Positions 22,913 to 32,775 of a stretch of 64,000 nt of DNA are shown one piece after another. Both the position numbers and the translations under genes were made by a program. The notes beneath the pieces are model-generated. The model was not told the origin of the DNA. It made no database searches and saw nothing but the letters and a program-made list of their open reading frames with translations. The stretch spans positions 85,878,714 to 85,942,713 of the forward strand of contig OY744517.1 of the NCBI GenBank assembly GCA_963556195.1. Direction: 5' to 3'. This DNA is from Sepiola atlantica (lineage: Eukaryota; Mollusca; Cephalopoda; Sepiida; Sepiolidae). Each line of letters starts with the position of its first letter. Within the stretch, counting starts at the first letter, position 1.

Positions 22913-23372
22913 GTGTTCGCATTTGGGGAAGATCGAATTGGTTTAGAATGAAACTGAGGCTGAAAGTGTTCGCGATGTGAAATCTGTTAATATTTTATTC
23001 AAGTAAATAAAAATAGAAAATAAATTATTTTGATTAGTAAATGATTAATAAATCAAAATGCATTTGATAGAAGAAAAGGTGTAAGTAGAGGTTGAAAATA
23101 TAAAGAATCTAACGTACAATCGCAATTGAAATGTTAAATGATAACAAAAGTATGGGTCCTATAAAAAGTATATCCAGTATACGTAGGTGGAAGTGGTACG
23201 AGATGTGAGTGTGAGAGTGAAAATTTTCTTGACTTCCTATATATACTACTATTTTAAGAAAATATATTAAGAAGAACTAACTGTAAAAACGATGAAATTG
23301 AACGAAACAAAATTTATATCTTCTGAAAACACGTACCAATCAATAATTGATTAAATTGATGGCGAAGCATAT
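22913..23372. other. AT-rich, nothing recognised
   Basis: No supported feature. Confidence 0.5.
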
Positions 23373-24270
23373 TCTTATATGCAGATTTCGATTATTTTTA
23401 AATGCAGATTTTGGTTATTTCAATATGTAGCTTTTCGTTATTTTTATATGCAGCTTTCGATTATTGCTATATGCAGCTTTCGTTTTCTTATATGCAGCTT
23501 TCGGTTTTATATGCAGCTTTCGTTTTTTTATATGCAGCTTTCGATTATTGCTATATGTAGCGTCTGTTTATTTTATGAGTAGCTTTTGGTTATTTTTATA
23601 TACAACTTTTGGTTATTTTTATATACAACTTTTGGATATTTTACTATGTAGCTATTGGTTATATTTATATACTGCTTTTTTATATACAGCTTTTTGTTAT
23701 TTTTATATACAGCTTCCGGTTATTTTACTATGTAGCTATTGGTTATATTTATATACTGCTATTTTATATACAGCTTTTTGCTATTTTTATATACAGCTTC
23801 CGGTTATTTTACTATGTAGCTATTGGTTATATTTATATACTGCTTTTTATATACAGCTTTTTGTTATTTTTATATACAGCTTTCGGTTATTTTACTATGT
23901 AGCTATTGGTTATATTTATATATTGCTTTTTTATATACAGCTTTTTGTTATTTTTATATACAGCTTTCGATTATTGTAGTATGTAGCTATTGGTTATATT
24001 TATATTCTGCTTTTTTATATACAGCTTTTTGTTATTTTTATATACAGCTTCCGGTTATTTTACTATGTAGCTATTGGTTATATTTATATACTGCTTTTTA
24101 TATACAGCTTTTTGTTATTTTTATATACAGCTTTCGGTTATTTTACTATGTAGCTATTGGTTATATTTATATACGTTTTTTTATATACAGCTTTTTGTTA
24201 TTTTTATATATAGCTTTTGGTTATTATTGTATGTAGGTTTTGGATATTTTTATATACAGCTTTTTGTTTC
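23373..24270. repeat. 21-bp satellite organised as 84-bp higher-order repeat
   Basis: The monomer is about 20-22 bp, such as ttatttttatatacagcttt. From 23620 on, four monomers form an 83-84 bp unit. The marker ttactatgtagctattggtt recurs at 23641, 23725, 23809, 23892, about 23976, 24060 and 24143. Because 84 is a multiple of three, the frames (YFYIQLPVILLCSYWLYLYT) stay open; they are artefacts. Confidence 0.93.
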
Positions 24271-25496
24271 AACAGCGCAGGGTAAAATCTCACCTTTCCT
24301 TATGTATAAGATTTACTTTTTTCAATAGATGAGATTCTGAAACCTTCATATATTTTTCATCATTAAAAGTGTGCTCTTACTAAAAAAAGGCTGTTCTACT
24401 TATTCCAGAAACTAAGTACAAATAAAAAGCTACACAAATAAGTAAATCGTATTCATAATAGCTAACCAAAAAGTCGGTTTACAGTAATATCTAAAGCAAT
24501 ATTTATTTCATGAGTGGATCGCAGTAAAGATATAGGATCCGGTTTCTTATAAAGGTGAATATCTGCAGGCACTACTTAGCACTCGGTGCAGAAAAGTGTG
24601 AAGAACTCTCAATTTTCAGGAAAGTCATTGGAAGCAAGGATTACATTTACAAAAAGAGGGTAACATCTTTTTAGATTACAAGAAATATTATGGAGAGTCT
24701 ATATTAGACTTAAGCCTCCATTTTGATTCTGTGGTTGGTGCATATCTTGCATTAAGTGTCAAAAAATGTAGACAGAAAAATATAGCAACATATATTAATT
24801 AACTAGCTGTCTATAGTCATACCATTTTATATACGTTTTAATAAGTGTTTAAATCAAGTATTAAGTATTTTTATTTTGTCCCCTTATGACACACATGACA
24901 TCCCAGGTGCTCTTCATGCTACATTTTGGGCAATTCACTTGTGTAGGCTCTTAGGGTTTATTACTAGTAGCATTATAGAAGTCTAGGTTACCTATGACAC
25001 ATTAGGAATGTTAAGGGTGCTTCATATAAAATTGGGTACAATTCTGGCTAATAGTTTTGGAGCCTAAAAGTGTTGGTGATGTTTAGTAACAGTAGTAGCA
25101 TAAACTTGTTTAACCTTCACGCACTCTTAATACTGTGCAATTATGGTGAAATTATGTCGAGTATTTGTGGAGCCTATAATCGATCAAAAGGCAGGCAGAA
25201 ATTGATAAATAATAATATAGGTTCTCTATGTGAATATATTTTTGCAATAAGCTAAAAACTAAAACAAGAAAAACAAGAATATGGACTTGAGTAAACAAGA
25301 AATTGAGTGTTGCAAGCTTTTCTGTCATTCTGTAACTTATTTATTTAACTTTTGTTTTCATTTCATGTTATTAATTTATGGAAGAACATTATTGACAGTC
25401 TTTATTTGTTTGTTCAGTTTTTGTAACTTTAGGCTAAGAATCAAGCAAATAAAAATGAAAAAGTTAAAAGCAGAAGGAAAATTTCTGTTGTTTCTG
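24271..25496. other. No gene recognised
   Basis: A 48-codon unstarted frame ends at 24675 (GAEKCEELSIFRKVIGSKDY in it). It is within chance expectation. Nothing else is supported. Confidence 0.4.
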
Positions 25497-25622
25497 AAAC
25501 TCAATTATGAAAACAAGATTTTCAAACATAAATTCCAGGTGCTAACAAACATTGCCGGCGCTAGGGGCCTATGCGCCCCTCCCCACCTAAAAAATCTATT
25601 AGGACACAACTTTTTGTGAACA
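25497..25622 (+). repeat. Dispersed repeat, inverted partner at 30.1 kb
   Basis: The block from aactcaattatgaaaacaag through attgccggcgctaggggcct to ggacacaactttttgtgaac is repeated inverted at 30088-30212. This copy carries about 10 extra bases (gcgcccctccccac) in the middle. Confidence 0.85.
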
Positions 25623-25711
25623 AACAATTTTTTTAATAACCAAAACTCAGAAAAATATCCAATTTCAATTAAATTTTAAGCTTCCTTTTAATAAATTTAC
25701 ATATTTTATAA

Positions 25712-25760
25712 TATACTAGTTATACTGGCTTGGCGTTGCTCAGGATCTATTACGTTCAAA
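25712..25760 (+). repeat. 'ACTAG-GGCGTTGC' repeat edge, copy 3
   Basis: The sequence tactagttatactggcttgg, then cgttgctcagg, is a diverged copy of the core at 4.25 kb. Confidence 0.45.
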
Positions 25761-26104
25761 TTTGTTTTGTAAATATTTCTATGTTTTAAAACGACGCCTT
25801 TTTTGTTAGATTCAGTATCTAAGCTAAAAAAAGCAAATGAAGAACGGGAACTCTTATTAAAAGAAAAAGAGTTATCCCCATCCAACCAGCGCCATATGCA
25901 CAAAAGATTTTAGGATGAGTTTTGAGTAGCACTTCTAGAATGGGCAAACACATGTTCGAATGTTCAAAGAGATATGAACTTTATACAAATGAACTCAAAT
26001 ACAAGAAAGCCAATAAAGGAAGGGGCGATTAGCTGAGCTAGTGAGAAAGGTTTAGTCGACAATTAAGTGCGATGACATATCCACAGGACAGAACAGCCAT
26101 GATT

Positions 26105-26495
26105 AAGATCTCCGTTTGGCCTTTTGGCTAAGATCAAAGTGTAGTATCTGTTCCGATGAATACTGCACCCCATAGACTGGTATTGTCTTGGCCTTCGGGG
26201 CTTGATTCTACCAGTGTATGGGTTTGTCCTGTGCAGTTCTAGGAGGTCCACCCTTCCAGGCTTTGCCTCCCCCATTTGGGGATGGGTAAGTTTATTGCTT
26301 ACTGCCTGAGACGCCCCTACCGGGGAATGCCGACAGGGCTGCCCAGGCAATTTTTAATGGCCAGAGTGCTCACCTTCTCGGGCACTGGCTTTTCAAGTCC
26401 CACTTTCTCGACCAGACCGTGGGTCACATCTTACCTTGTGGGAGTAAGATAAAACTGGCCTTGTGCCTAACCTCCTGGAGAGGAGGTAAATAAAT
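26105..26495 (+). mobile_element. SINE with U2 snRNA-derived head, full-length
   Basis: The 5' 50 nt resemble the 5' end of U2 snRNA: ggccttttggctaagatcaa, then agtgtagtatctgttc. This covers the stem-loop I and branch-point-recognition region. After it comes the family body (cataga-ctggtattgtcttggc, then cctgtgcagttctaggaggt) and a 3' part with paired cctaacctcctggagaggagg and an AAATAAATA tail. SINEs normally use Pol III promoters from tRNA, 7SL or 5S. Heads from U1/U2 snRNA are known from SINEU elements of crocodilians. No clear target-site duplication is visible at this copy. Confidence 0.85.
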
Positions 26496-26570
26496 ACTCA
26501 TTTAAATTTTCGCTTTTATTTAGTGTCTGAAGTAGATCCTAAATAATAACTTGATAATTTCATGCATACA

Positions 26571-26879
26571 CTTCTAATATATGACATACTCATGTTGACA
26601 CACCGGTGCTCGTTACATCACCGAAGTTAAGCAACGTTAAGCCTGGTCAGTACCAGATGGTTGACCATTTAGGAATACCAGGTGCTGGAGGACGTTGACA
26701 CCTTCCTGCAATAACTGCAGAATCTTAATGTCGGTCATCTCCCCTAACCAGGATATACATGCGACTGGGAACAACTTGTGAATTTGACATTCCCATGAAA
26801 CTTACTCCTTCAGAAGAAGCCGGTCCAACCCACCTAGGGTGAATACCGTACAAGGTGCAGGTAGGTATATGCTTCTAAT
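26571..26879 (+). mobile_element. SINE with 5S rRNA-derived head (SINE3-like), 8-bp target-site duplication
   Basis: Flanked by CTTCTAAT at 26571-26578 and 26872-26879. The first 120 nt after the left duplication align with 5S rRNA from its 5' end. They include the internal control region: catcaccgaagttaagcaac, then gcctggtcagtacc, gttgacca and ggaataccaggtgctgg. The 3' half, with agaagaagccggtccaaccc near its end, is unrelated to 5S. The 5' end of the insert coincides with the 5S 5' end, as expected for Pol III transcript retroposition. Confidence 0.88.
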
Positions 26880-28338
26880 TGGTTCAAAAAATATACATCT
26901 GCATTTATGAATCCAACCAGAAGTCTGCACCAAGCCATATGCACAAAAACGATTTCAGGCACTTTTATTTTGTATCTCAAAGGGTTAGCTTCCATCACTA
27001 CATACCTATCATACCTAATGACTCAATATACCTGTCAAATCATATCTATACTTTACTTTTAAAGCATATTACTTGGAGTTATATACAAAACCGGCAATTC
27101 AGAAACAGCAAAAACGATTAATCATTAATCAACCTTAATGCAGCTATTTATAAAGTTTATCTTCGTTAGACAGAAATCTAGAAGAGTGGGACTGTTTAAC
27201 TTCTAAACAATGGCCTGCACTGCTGACCTGCATTCAGCGGCAGCTCGCTGGCCAATGTCTTGAGGGAGTCATTTACCATGACTAATTCGGAACTTTTCAG
27301 GATTGAACTCGTTAATGCATGCACATGAAAATACGATGATAGGAACCAAAGTTTAATCATGTTTTGATAACCCGAGCAGCATCAATATCCATATTGTTCT
27401 GCTGATAACATACTTGCCTTCATTCCCAGATTATCGTCAAGTGAACGAAGATAATTAAATAAAACTGATCAATATAATGGGCTTGGGGGCGAGTGTTTAG
27501 AATATGCAAAGTCAAACAAAAGTATGCTTGATTGGAGAGGCAGCATTCTGTATGTGGATCCTTCTTTGTAAGTGTAGGTGTCTACACATATAGGAGAGAC
27601 TATGAAAACAAGATTGATTCATATGAAAATATGTGTGTGTTCTGAGTCAATACTTTACAAGTATTTATGTCAGAGGACGTTGTATTAATTAGTGGCTATC
27701 TTAATTTCCAGCAAGTCTGTTCTTACTGCAACACTGATCTCTTTTTATAGTCGTAGTATCCAAGAAGATAATCAGAGCATTATATTTCCTCCTTGCTTTA
27801 TTAAAAACAAGATTTTTATTCATATTTAATATATAAAATTATTTCAACCGGATTTTTTAAAATTTAAACCTGACACATCGATATTTTATTCTGCTTAGCT
27901 ACTTTGCTTTTTTGGATATTCTTATAATACTTAAATGTCTTTTACTTCAGTTTATTTCAAAAACAATATTCCGGCTAATAAGATTGTTATGATGATGACA
28001 ATTTAAATAATGACTCAAATAATGTAAGGGAGATAAATCTTGCAGTTTTAAATATGACATAAAACTACATTATTTGAGTAATTATTCAGCATTTTATACC
28101 ATCCATACTTGTGACTACTTTGTGTGTTCCTGAGTAGGTGCTGTTTCTCACCTATACATGACTTATGAATAAAAAATACTTTCAATATAAATTTTATTGA
28201 GATAATTATTGAAGTAAAAAACAATAACAACTAAAATTTTATTTATTGGCTTCTAAGACTTAAAAAATGAGCAACCAAAAATGTTTAAAACTCAACTGAC
28301 ATTCATGATTCCCAAGCAACCTTGGATAGATAAAATTA

Positions 28339-28339
<1 letters not shown>
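26880..28339. other. No gene recognised
   Basis: AT-rich with scattered short frames. No repeat edge or domain was recognised. Confidence 0.45.

Positions 28340-28401
<62 letters not shown>
28340..28401. repeat. (TA)31 microsatellite
   Basis: TA run abutting the hairpin element. Confidence 0.98.
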
Positions 28402-28404
<3 letters not shown>

Positions 28405-28540
28405 AGTCCTGATAATATATTTATGCCAATTAAGCTACACAGAGGCTTCCACGTTCCATCCCCATAGGGAATTGTTCAATTAAAAAGCAGAAGCCTATGT
28501 GTAGCTTAATTGCTATAAATATATTTTCATAACTTACTAT
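28399..28540. repeat. Hairpin element with 51-bp inverted arms
   Basis: The left arm runs atagtaagtcctgataatat to aagctacacagaggcttc. The right arm runs gaagcctatgtgtagcttaa to tcataacttactat. About 8 mismatches separate the arms, around a 39-nt loop. No coding. A TA tract lies outside the left arm. Confidence 0.85.
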
Positions 28541-28636
28541 CTATTCCTACTCACTTATTGAGCACTGTTGAAATAAATACCGAAAATCGATACATAAAAT
28601 ATTATATCTCCTTATATCATTTTATGTGGATACATG

Positions 28637-28639
<3 letters not shown>

Positions 28640-28667
<28 letters not shown>

Positions 28668-28668
28668 T
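28640..28668. repeat. (TA)n microsatellite
   Basis: Short TA run against the left end of the next fold-back element. Confidence 0.95.
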
Positions 28669-29015
28669 TTAGAGGAAGCATTTTTTAATCAATGAAACAG
28701 GCGGGTGGAAAAAAATGGAAAATTTTAAAAATTACCTTAAGGCCTTATAAGTTGGAGATTTTTAATGATTCAAAGCCACCATAACGTTGAGAGATTTACC
28801 TTTTTTTTTCTTTGTTTTTTTTCCCTCTCTCAATCGTTTTCTCCAACTGAAACAATTTTTTCCGCTCATATCTCATTCGACTTTTAGTTTTTAATTTACC
28901 ATTCTGACGTTCCCTCTTAGAGGGTCAGACGATAAGGCCTTAAGGTAATTTTTAAAATTTTCCTTTTTTTTTTCACCCGCCTGTTTCATTGATTAAAATA
29001 ATGCTTCCTCTAAAA
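28667..29015. mobile_element. Fold-back/MITE element, about 83-bp terminal inverted repeats
   Basis: The left arm ttttagaggaagcatt...attaccttaaggccttat is mirrored by ataaggccttaaggtaattt...aatgcttcctctaaaa. The internal 180 bp is T-rich and non-coding. TA tracts lie outside the left arm (28640-28668) and 35 bp right of the right arm (29050-29094). Arm identity is high, so this is a relatively young element. Superfamily unknown. Confidence 0.85.
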
Positions 29016-29048
29016 TTGATCCTACGATTCTGTTGTACACGAAATTTA

Positions 29049-29049
<1 letters not shown>

Positions 29050-29094
<45 letters not shown>
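29050..29094. repeat. (TA)22 microsatellite
   Basis: TA run. Confidence 0.98.
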
Positions 29095-29096
<2 letters not shown>

Positions 29097-29487
29097 CAAA
29101 CATTGTTAAAGAACACCTAGTGTTTTTGCATGGATAAGCCTTTTTTATTTTTTCAATTTTCCAAATTGTCCATTTAGTGTTTCGGTCAAATTGCTGTATG
29201 TAAGTTTCATGTGTTTCTTGTTTCATTTTCTTTCCTTTTTTGCGAGTACTTTTTATTTGATTCGTCAAAACACACCAAAAGATCCCTTTTTAAGTATTAA
29301 CGTCCAATTTTCTAATTAAAATGAAATCATTTTTGAATTGTACATTAAATAGGAAGTAAAAATGTTATTTTGACTTGCTTAATGAAAACCATCAAATAAT
29401 TCTACGAACAAAAAATGATTCGTTTTTATTTGTTTCATTCTTTGTAGTGTGCAATCATTTCGATCGGTTTTAAACCGTCTAAATTAC
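29095..29487. other. AT-rich, nothing recognised
   Basis: No supported feature. Confidence 0.5.
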
Positions 29488-29980
29488 ACTTAAAACGTTG
29501 TTTATTAGCCTTTCATACTTAAAACGTTGTTTATTACCCTTTCATACTTAAAACGTTGTTTATTAGCCTTTCATACTTAAAACGTTGTTTATTAGCCTTT
29601 CATACTTAAAACGTTGTTTATTAGCCTTTCATACTTAAAACGTTGTTTATTAGCCTTTCATACTTAAAACGTTGTTTATTAGCCTTTCATACTTAAAACG
29701 TTGTTTATTAGCCTTTCATACTTAAAACGTTGTTTATTAGCCTTTCATACTTAAAACGTTGTTTATTAGCCTTTCATACTTAAAACGTTGTTTATTACCC
29801 TTTCATACTTAAAACGTTGTTTATTAGCCTTTCATACTTAAAACGTTGTTTATTAGCCTTTCATACTTAAAACGTTGTTTATTAGCCTTTCATACTTAAA
29901 ACGTTGTTTATTACCCTTTCATACTTAAAACGTTGTTTATTAGCCTTTCATACTTAAAACGTTGTTTATTAGCCTTTCAT
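29488..29980. repeat. 29-bp tandem array, exactly 17 copies, near-identical
   Basis: The unit is acttaaaacgttgtttatta plus gcctttcat. The only variation I see is G to C giving ttattaccc in three units (at about 29535, 29795 and 29915). The palindrome aacgtt lies in each copy. Period and homogeneity indicate recent unequal exchange or rolling-circle expansion. Confidence 0.97.
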
Positions 29981-30087
29981 ACAACAGAAACAGTCCACTG
30001 ATGGCGCCTCATGATCACGAATTCGGAATGGGGGAATATAGAAAATTCAATATCGCTAACTTATATGTCATCTAATCCATACGTTTG

Positions 30088-30212
30088 CAAAAAAGTGTTT
30101 GTTCACAAAAAGTTGTGTCCTAATAGATTTTTTTTCATAGGCCCCTAGCGCCGGCAATGTGTGTTAGCACCTAGAATTTATGTTTGAAAATCTTGTTTTC
30201 ATAATTGAGTTA
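30088..30212 (-). repeat. Dispersed repeat, inverted copy of 25497-25622
   Basis: Same block as at 25.5 kb on the opposite strand, without its middle insertion. Confidence 0.85.
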
Positions 30213-30261
30213 GGGGGTATCGTTTAAATAGTGGAAACTATTTTGTATTTCACTGTAGAAA

Positions 30262-30372
30262 ATATTTAAGGAGGGGGGGGGGGAAATTTTTTACTTCTCG
30301 AATTTTTTTCGGCTTTAAAACTAATTTAAAACGTATAGATAAATAGGGTGGGGTGGGGCGGGGCGGGGCATA
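30262..30372 (+). other. G-rich segment with quadruplex motif
   Basis: A G12 run at about 30272 is followed at 30347-30370 by gggtggggtggggcggggcg plus ggg, which meets the four-G-run quadruplex pattern with one-base loops. Confidence 0.7.
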
Positions 30373-30466
30373 ATGCGTCGATTTTTGAGGATTTTGAAGG
30401 AAAAGGGACAATTTTATATTTATACTTATGAAACATAAGTATTTTCCTTTGAGTGCAACACATGTA

Positions 30467-30848
30467 CAGGGTGGGCCAAAATAAGGGTCCTATCTTTAAA
30501 TTTGAATAACTTGAATTTGAATAACTTCCACAAAATAAAAGTTAAACTCACCAAACTTTATGTGTGTGTAGACTGACCCTTCCGAGATTTTTTGAAATAA
30601 ACAAAACAAATTTTAGCCGAAAAACACTTCTTAAAACTTACAAAAACTAAAGTATTGTTTTTTACACTGTTTTGAGTTTTTTAAGCAAAAATAATGTTTT
30701 CTAAATGAGGGTACGTTCCTTAGGGCTAATACGGCTCATGCTTGCTTCGGAAGGGGTCCTTTACTTATTCTAAAAAAATTTTTTTTTTAAATCAATAAAT
30801 AAAAAAGTTATGAATTTTTAAAAATAGGACCCTTATTTTTGCCCACCC
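30467..30848. mobile_element. mariner-type MITE with TA target duplication
   Basis: The left end cagggtgggccaaaataagg, then gtcctat, is mirrored by ataggacccttatttttgcc plus caccc. The arms extend to taacttg/aagttat. TA flanks both ends (30465-30466 and 30849-30850). The interior is AT-rich without transposase. Sequence and size (382 bp) fit a deletion derivative of a Tc1/mariner element. Confidence 0.85.
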
Positions 30849-30850
30849 TA

Positions 30851-31495
30851 TATATATATGTGTATAATTTATTTTTATCTCTAAAATATATTTTATACTA
30901 TAACTAATAATAATAAACCCTCTATTTCTAAAATGTATAATGACCCCATTTTCTTTTAATATTATCGCGTTGTGCAAAAATGTAATGGGTTCTAACCAAT
31001 GGTATGATAATTGGTGAAATTCTTGAGGGTGGGGATTAATGAGTCACCATTGTGTCTCCTCAATAAAACATCTCATTTTGTCTAAACAAAAGTAAGTAAG
31101 TGATTTTGTGTAACTCTTTCAGTAATGTCTCAATCCCAATTTTTGCTGATGTTTTCCAAGACAGATTTCTTTCTTTATCATCAAAAATTCAGCCAGTAAA
31201 CCAGTAGCACTTTCCGAAGCTGGTAAACCCAGGAAGGAGAGCATAGGAAGAACTTTGAGTTGGGAGAAAATAATAGAAGTCTTTAGAATTTACCAATTAT
31301 TCCTTACTGAGCCATTATGCGCCACCCGGCCTAAAAATGGAGGGGAACACAACAACATAGAAACTACGAAATGATTATACAGGTAAGAATAGATTTTTTT
31401 CTACATACCTAGGAAAATTCTGGGTATTTGCTTTTAACATTGTGGAGTATCTGTTCGTGCTGGATCATTCAAAGTTGGGCATGACATTTCTTGGG
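30851..31495. other. No gene recognised
   Basis: AT-rich intergenic sequence. A reading frame at 31442-31666 runs into the TA tract and is artefactual. Confidence 0.4.
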
Positions 31496-31534
31496 CAAAT
31501 CTCTTTTCCCGAGCAACGCCGGGACACGGGTCAG

Positions 31535-31613
<79 letters not shown>
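31496..31613 (-). repeat. 'GGCGTTGC-CGGG' repeat edge (inverted) fused to (TA)38
   Basis: On the minus strand, agctgacccgtgtcccggcg then ttgctcggg. A TA run fills 31538-31613 immediately outside the agct end. Confidence 0.75.
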
Positions 31614-31615
<2 letters not shown>

Positions 31616-31656
31616 GTAAACCGAATTGCAAAAGCGGCAAATTCGGAAATTAGCTT

Positions 31657-31701
31657 CCTGCACTGAAGATTGCATAAGCATGAAACATCGATGTCTGTAG
31701 G
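31657..31701 (+). ncRNA. Hammerhead ribozyme, apparently intact minimal type I
   Basis: Stem I CCTGCA (31657-31662) pairs with TGTAGG (31696-31701), with one G-U. Then CTGAAGA (31663-31669), and stem II TGC-ATAA-GCA (31671-31680) with a U-U mismatch at its base. The GAAA box (31682-31685) and stem III ACAT-CG-ATGT (31685-31694) follow. The cleavage position is C at 31695 in a GTC triplet. All core residues I can check are present. Such minimal hammerheads are known in Penelope-like elements and animal retrozymes. The base of stem II is usually G-C, so activity may be reduced. Confidence 0.65.
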
Positions 31702-31973
31702 TAATAAATTATTAATATTTATCAATAAAATATTATTAATATATATACTGCTCCCATGCAAAGAGTTTTTCTTCACTTTCTACAATTTCACCGAACTTTT
31801 TCAACGGAAACTTACCACCCGGACAATTTGCATATCTTTTTCACGGAATTTTTCTTTTCATCCAATACGTTTTTTGACAAAAATTATTTTAATAATTTTT
31901 AATAATAATTCTCATATTTTTCAAATATTTGAACTTTGGTTTTTTCGAAAGCCAACTTATCCATCTGTATTTC

Positions 31974-32020
31974 TCCTCTGATGATAAGATTTCGATCTTT
32001 GAAAAGCCTTGGCTTAAGGA
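31974..32020 (+). ncRNA. Hammerhead ribozyme candidate in the left palindrome arm
   Basis: TCCT (31974-31977) pairs with AGGA (32017-32020). CTGATGA lies at 31978-31984, with stem II AAGAT-TTCG-ATCTT, a GAAA box at 32001-32004, stem III AAGCC-TT-GGCTT, and A at the cleavage position (TTA triplet). A U-U mismatch closes stem II. Same structure as the 60.8-kb copy. Confidence 0.5.
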
Positions 32021-32263
32021 AAGAAAAATAAACACTAGTTTATTACTGACAACCTTGCATTGAACAATTGAAATTTGAAATAAATTTGGACAATCGTCGC
32101 ATATTTATCACTCTTTTTTCTTCTATCTCTCTCTCTCTATATATATATATATATAAAGATAGATGAAAGAAGAGTGATAAACATGTACGAATGTCCTGAT
32201 TTGTTTCAACTTCGATTGTTCAATGCAAAATATACTCGGTAATAAAATTATGTTTATTATTCT

Positions 32264-32312
32264 TTCCTTAAGCCAAGGCTTTTCAAAGATCAAAATCTTA
32301 TCATCAGAGGAA
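32264..32312 (-). ncRNA. Hammerhead ribozyme candidate in the right palindrome arm
   Basis: Read on the minus strand: TTCCT, CTGATGA (32307-32301), stem II AAGAT-TTTG-ATCTT, GAAA, stem III AAGCC-TT-GGCTT, A, AGGAA. It lies opposite the left-arm copy, so one read-through transcript carries one sense and one antisense ribozyme. Confidence 0.5.
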
Positions 32313-32465
32313 TTACATAGATATATAAGTTTGCAGTGGAAAAGCCAAAATTCAACATTTGAAAAAATATTAAGTAATGGAGAGTTAAAAGAAGTTCGTG
32401 TAAAAAAGATATGTGGTTTGTCCAGTTGGTAATTGTCCGTTGATAAGGTGTCCAATGAAAGGTAA

Positions 32466-32775
32466 TTTAGATGGTGAAGAAGGGGTTTCGTGAAGGCAGC
32501 ATGGAAAAGCGTTCAAAAATGAAGTAACTCCAATAGTGAGATGTTGAGTTCAAATCGTAGGTGGAGCGCACTTAATCGGAATTAATTATGAGAAATCGGG
32601 CCATTTTAAAAATACTTCCGTGGGCCGAAGTAGGAATTAAAGTTGAATTGTGTACAGTTGACGTTGGCAGTGAAATATTTAAGTAATTCTATGAAAGACG
32701 AAATCCTTTAGTTAAAAACGATGCCAAATGAGGAAGGGGGTTGGAAAGGGATAAAATAAAACATATATTAGGGCC
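32466..32775. other. Nothing recognised
   Basis: Short unique-looking stretch between the palindrome and a LINE fragment. Confidence 0.4.

Larger units (their letters stand above)
31755..32465. repeat. Giant palindrome of a hammerhead-bearing repeat, TA/CT at the centre
   Basis: The left arm (31755-32137, plus) and right arm (32155-32465, minus) are copies of one repeat, joined tail to tail at a ctctctctctatatatatat centre. A third copy lies at 60640-61000. All end in cactcttctttcttctatct then ttaTATA. Recognisable blocks from the outside in are caccttatcaacggacaatt, caaatgttgaattttggctt, the hammerhead core, and tgcattgaacaatcgaa. The left arm is more diverged than the right arm and the 60.6-kb copy, which are close. 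Confidence 0.88.

Noticed and set aside
23379..24328. Frames of 67-171 codons rich in YIYSF/LCSYW
   Set aside because: Produced by the 21/84-bp satellite, whose period is a multiple of three.
24525..24675. 48-codon coding-like frame
   Set aside because: No start codon, no family resemblance, and length is within chance expectation for 64 kb.
26105..26160. Functional U2 snRNA gene
   Set aside because: Only the first 50 nt are U2-like; the Sm site and 3' stem-loops are absent.
26579..26700. Functional 5S rRNA gene
   Set aside because: Too diverged from 5S, lacks a terminator, and is fused to a SINE body with target duplications.
29488..29980. CRISPR-like array
   Set aside because: Repeats are directly contiguous with no unique spacers, and the context is eukaryotic; the 7.2-kb and 57-kb arrays fail for the same reason.
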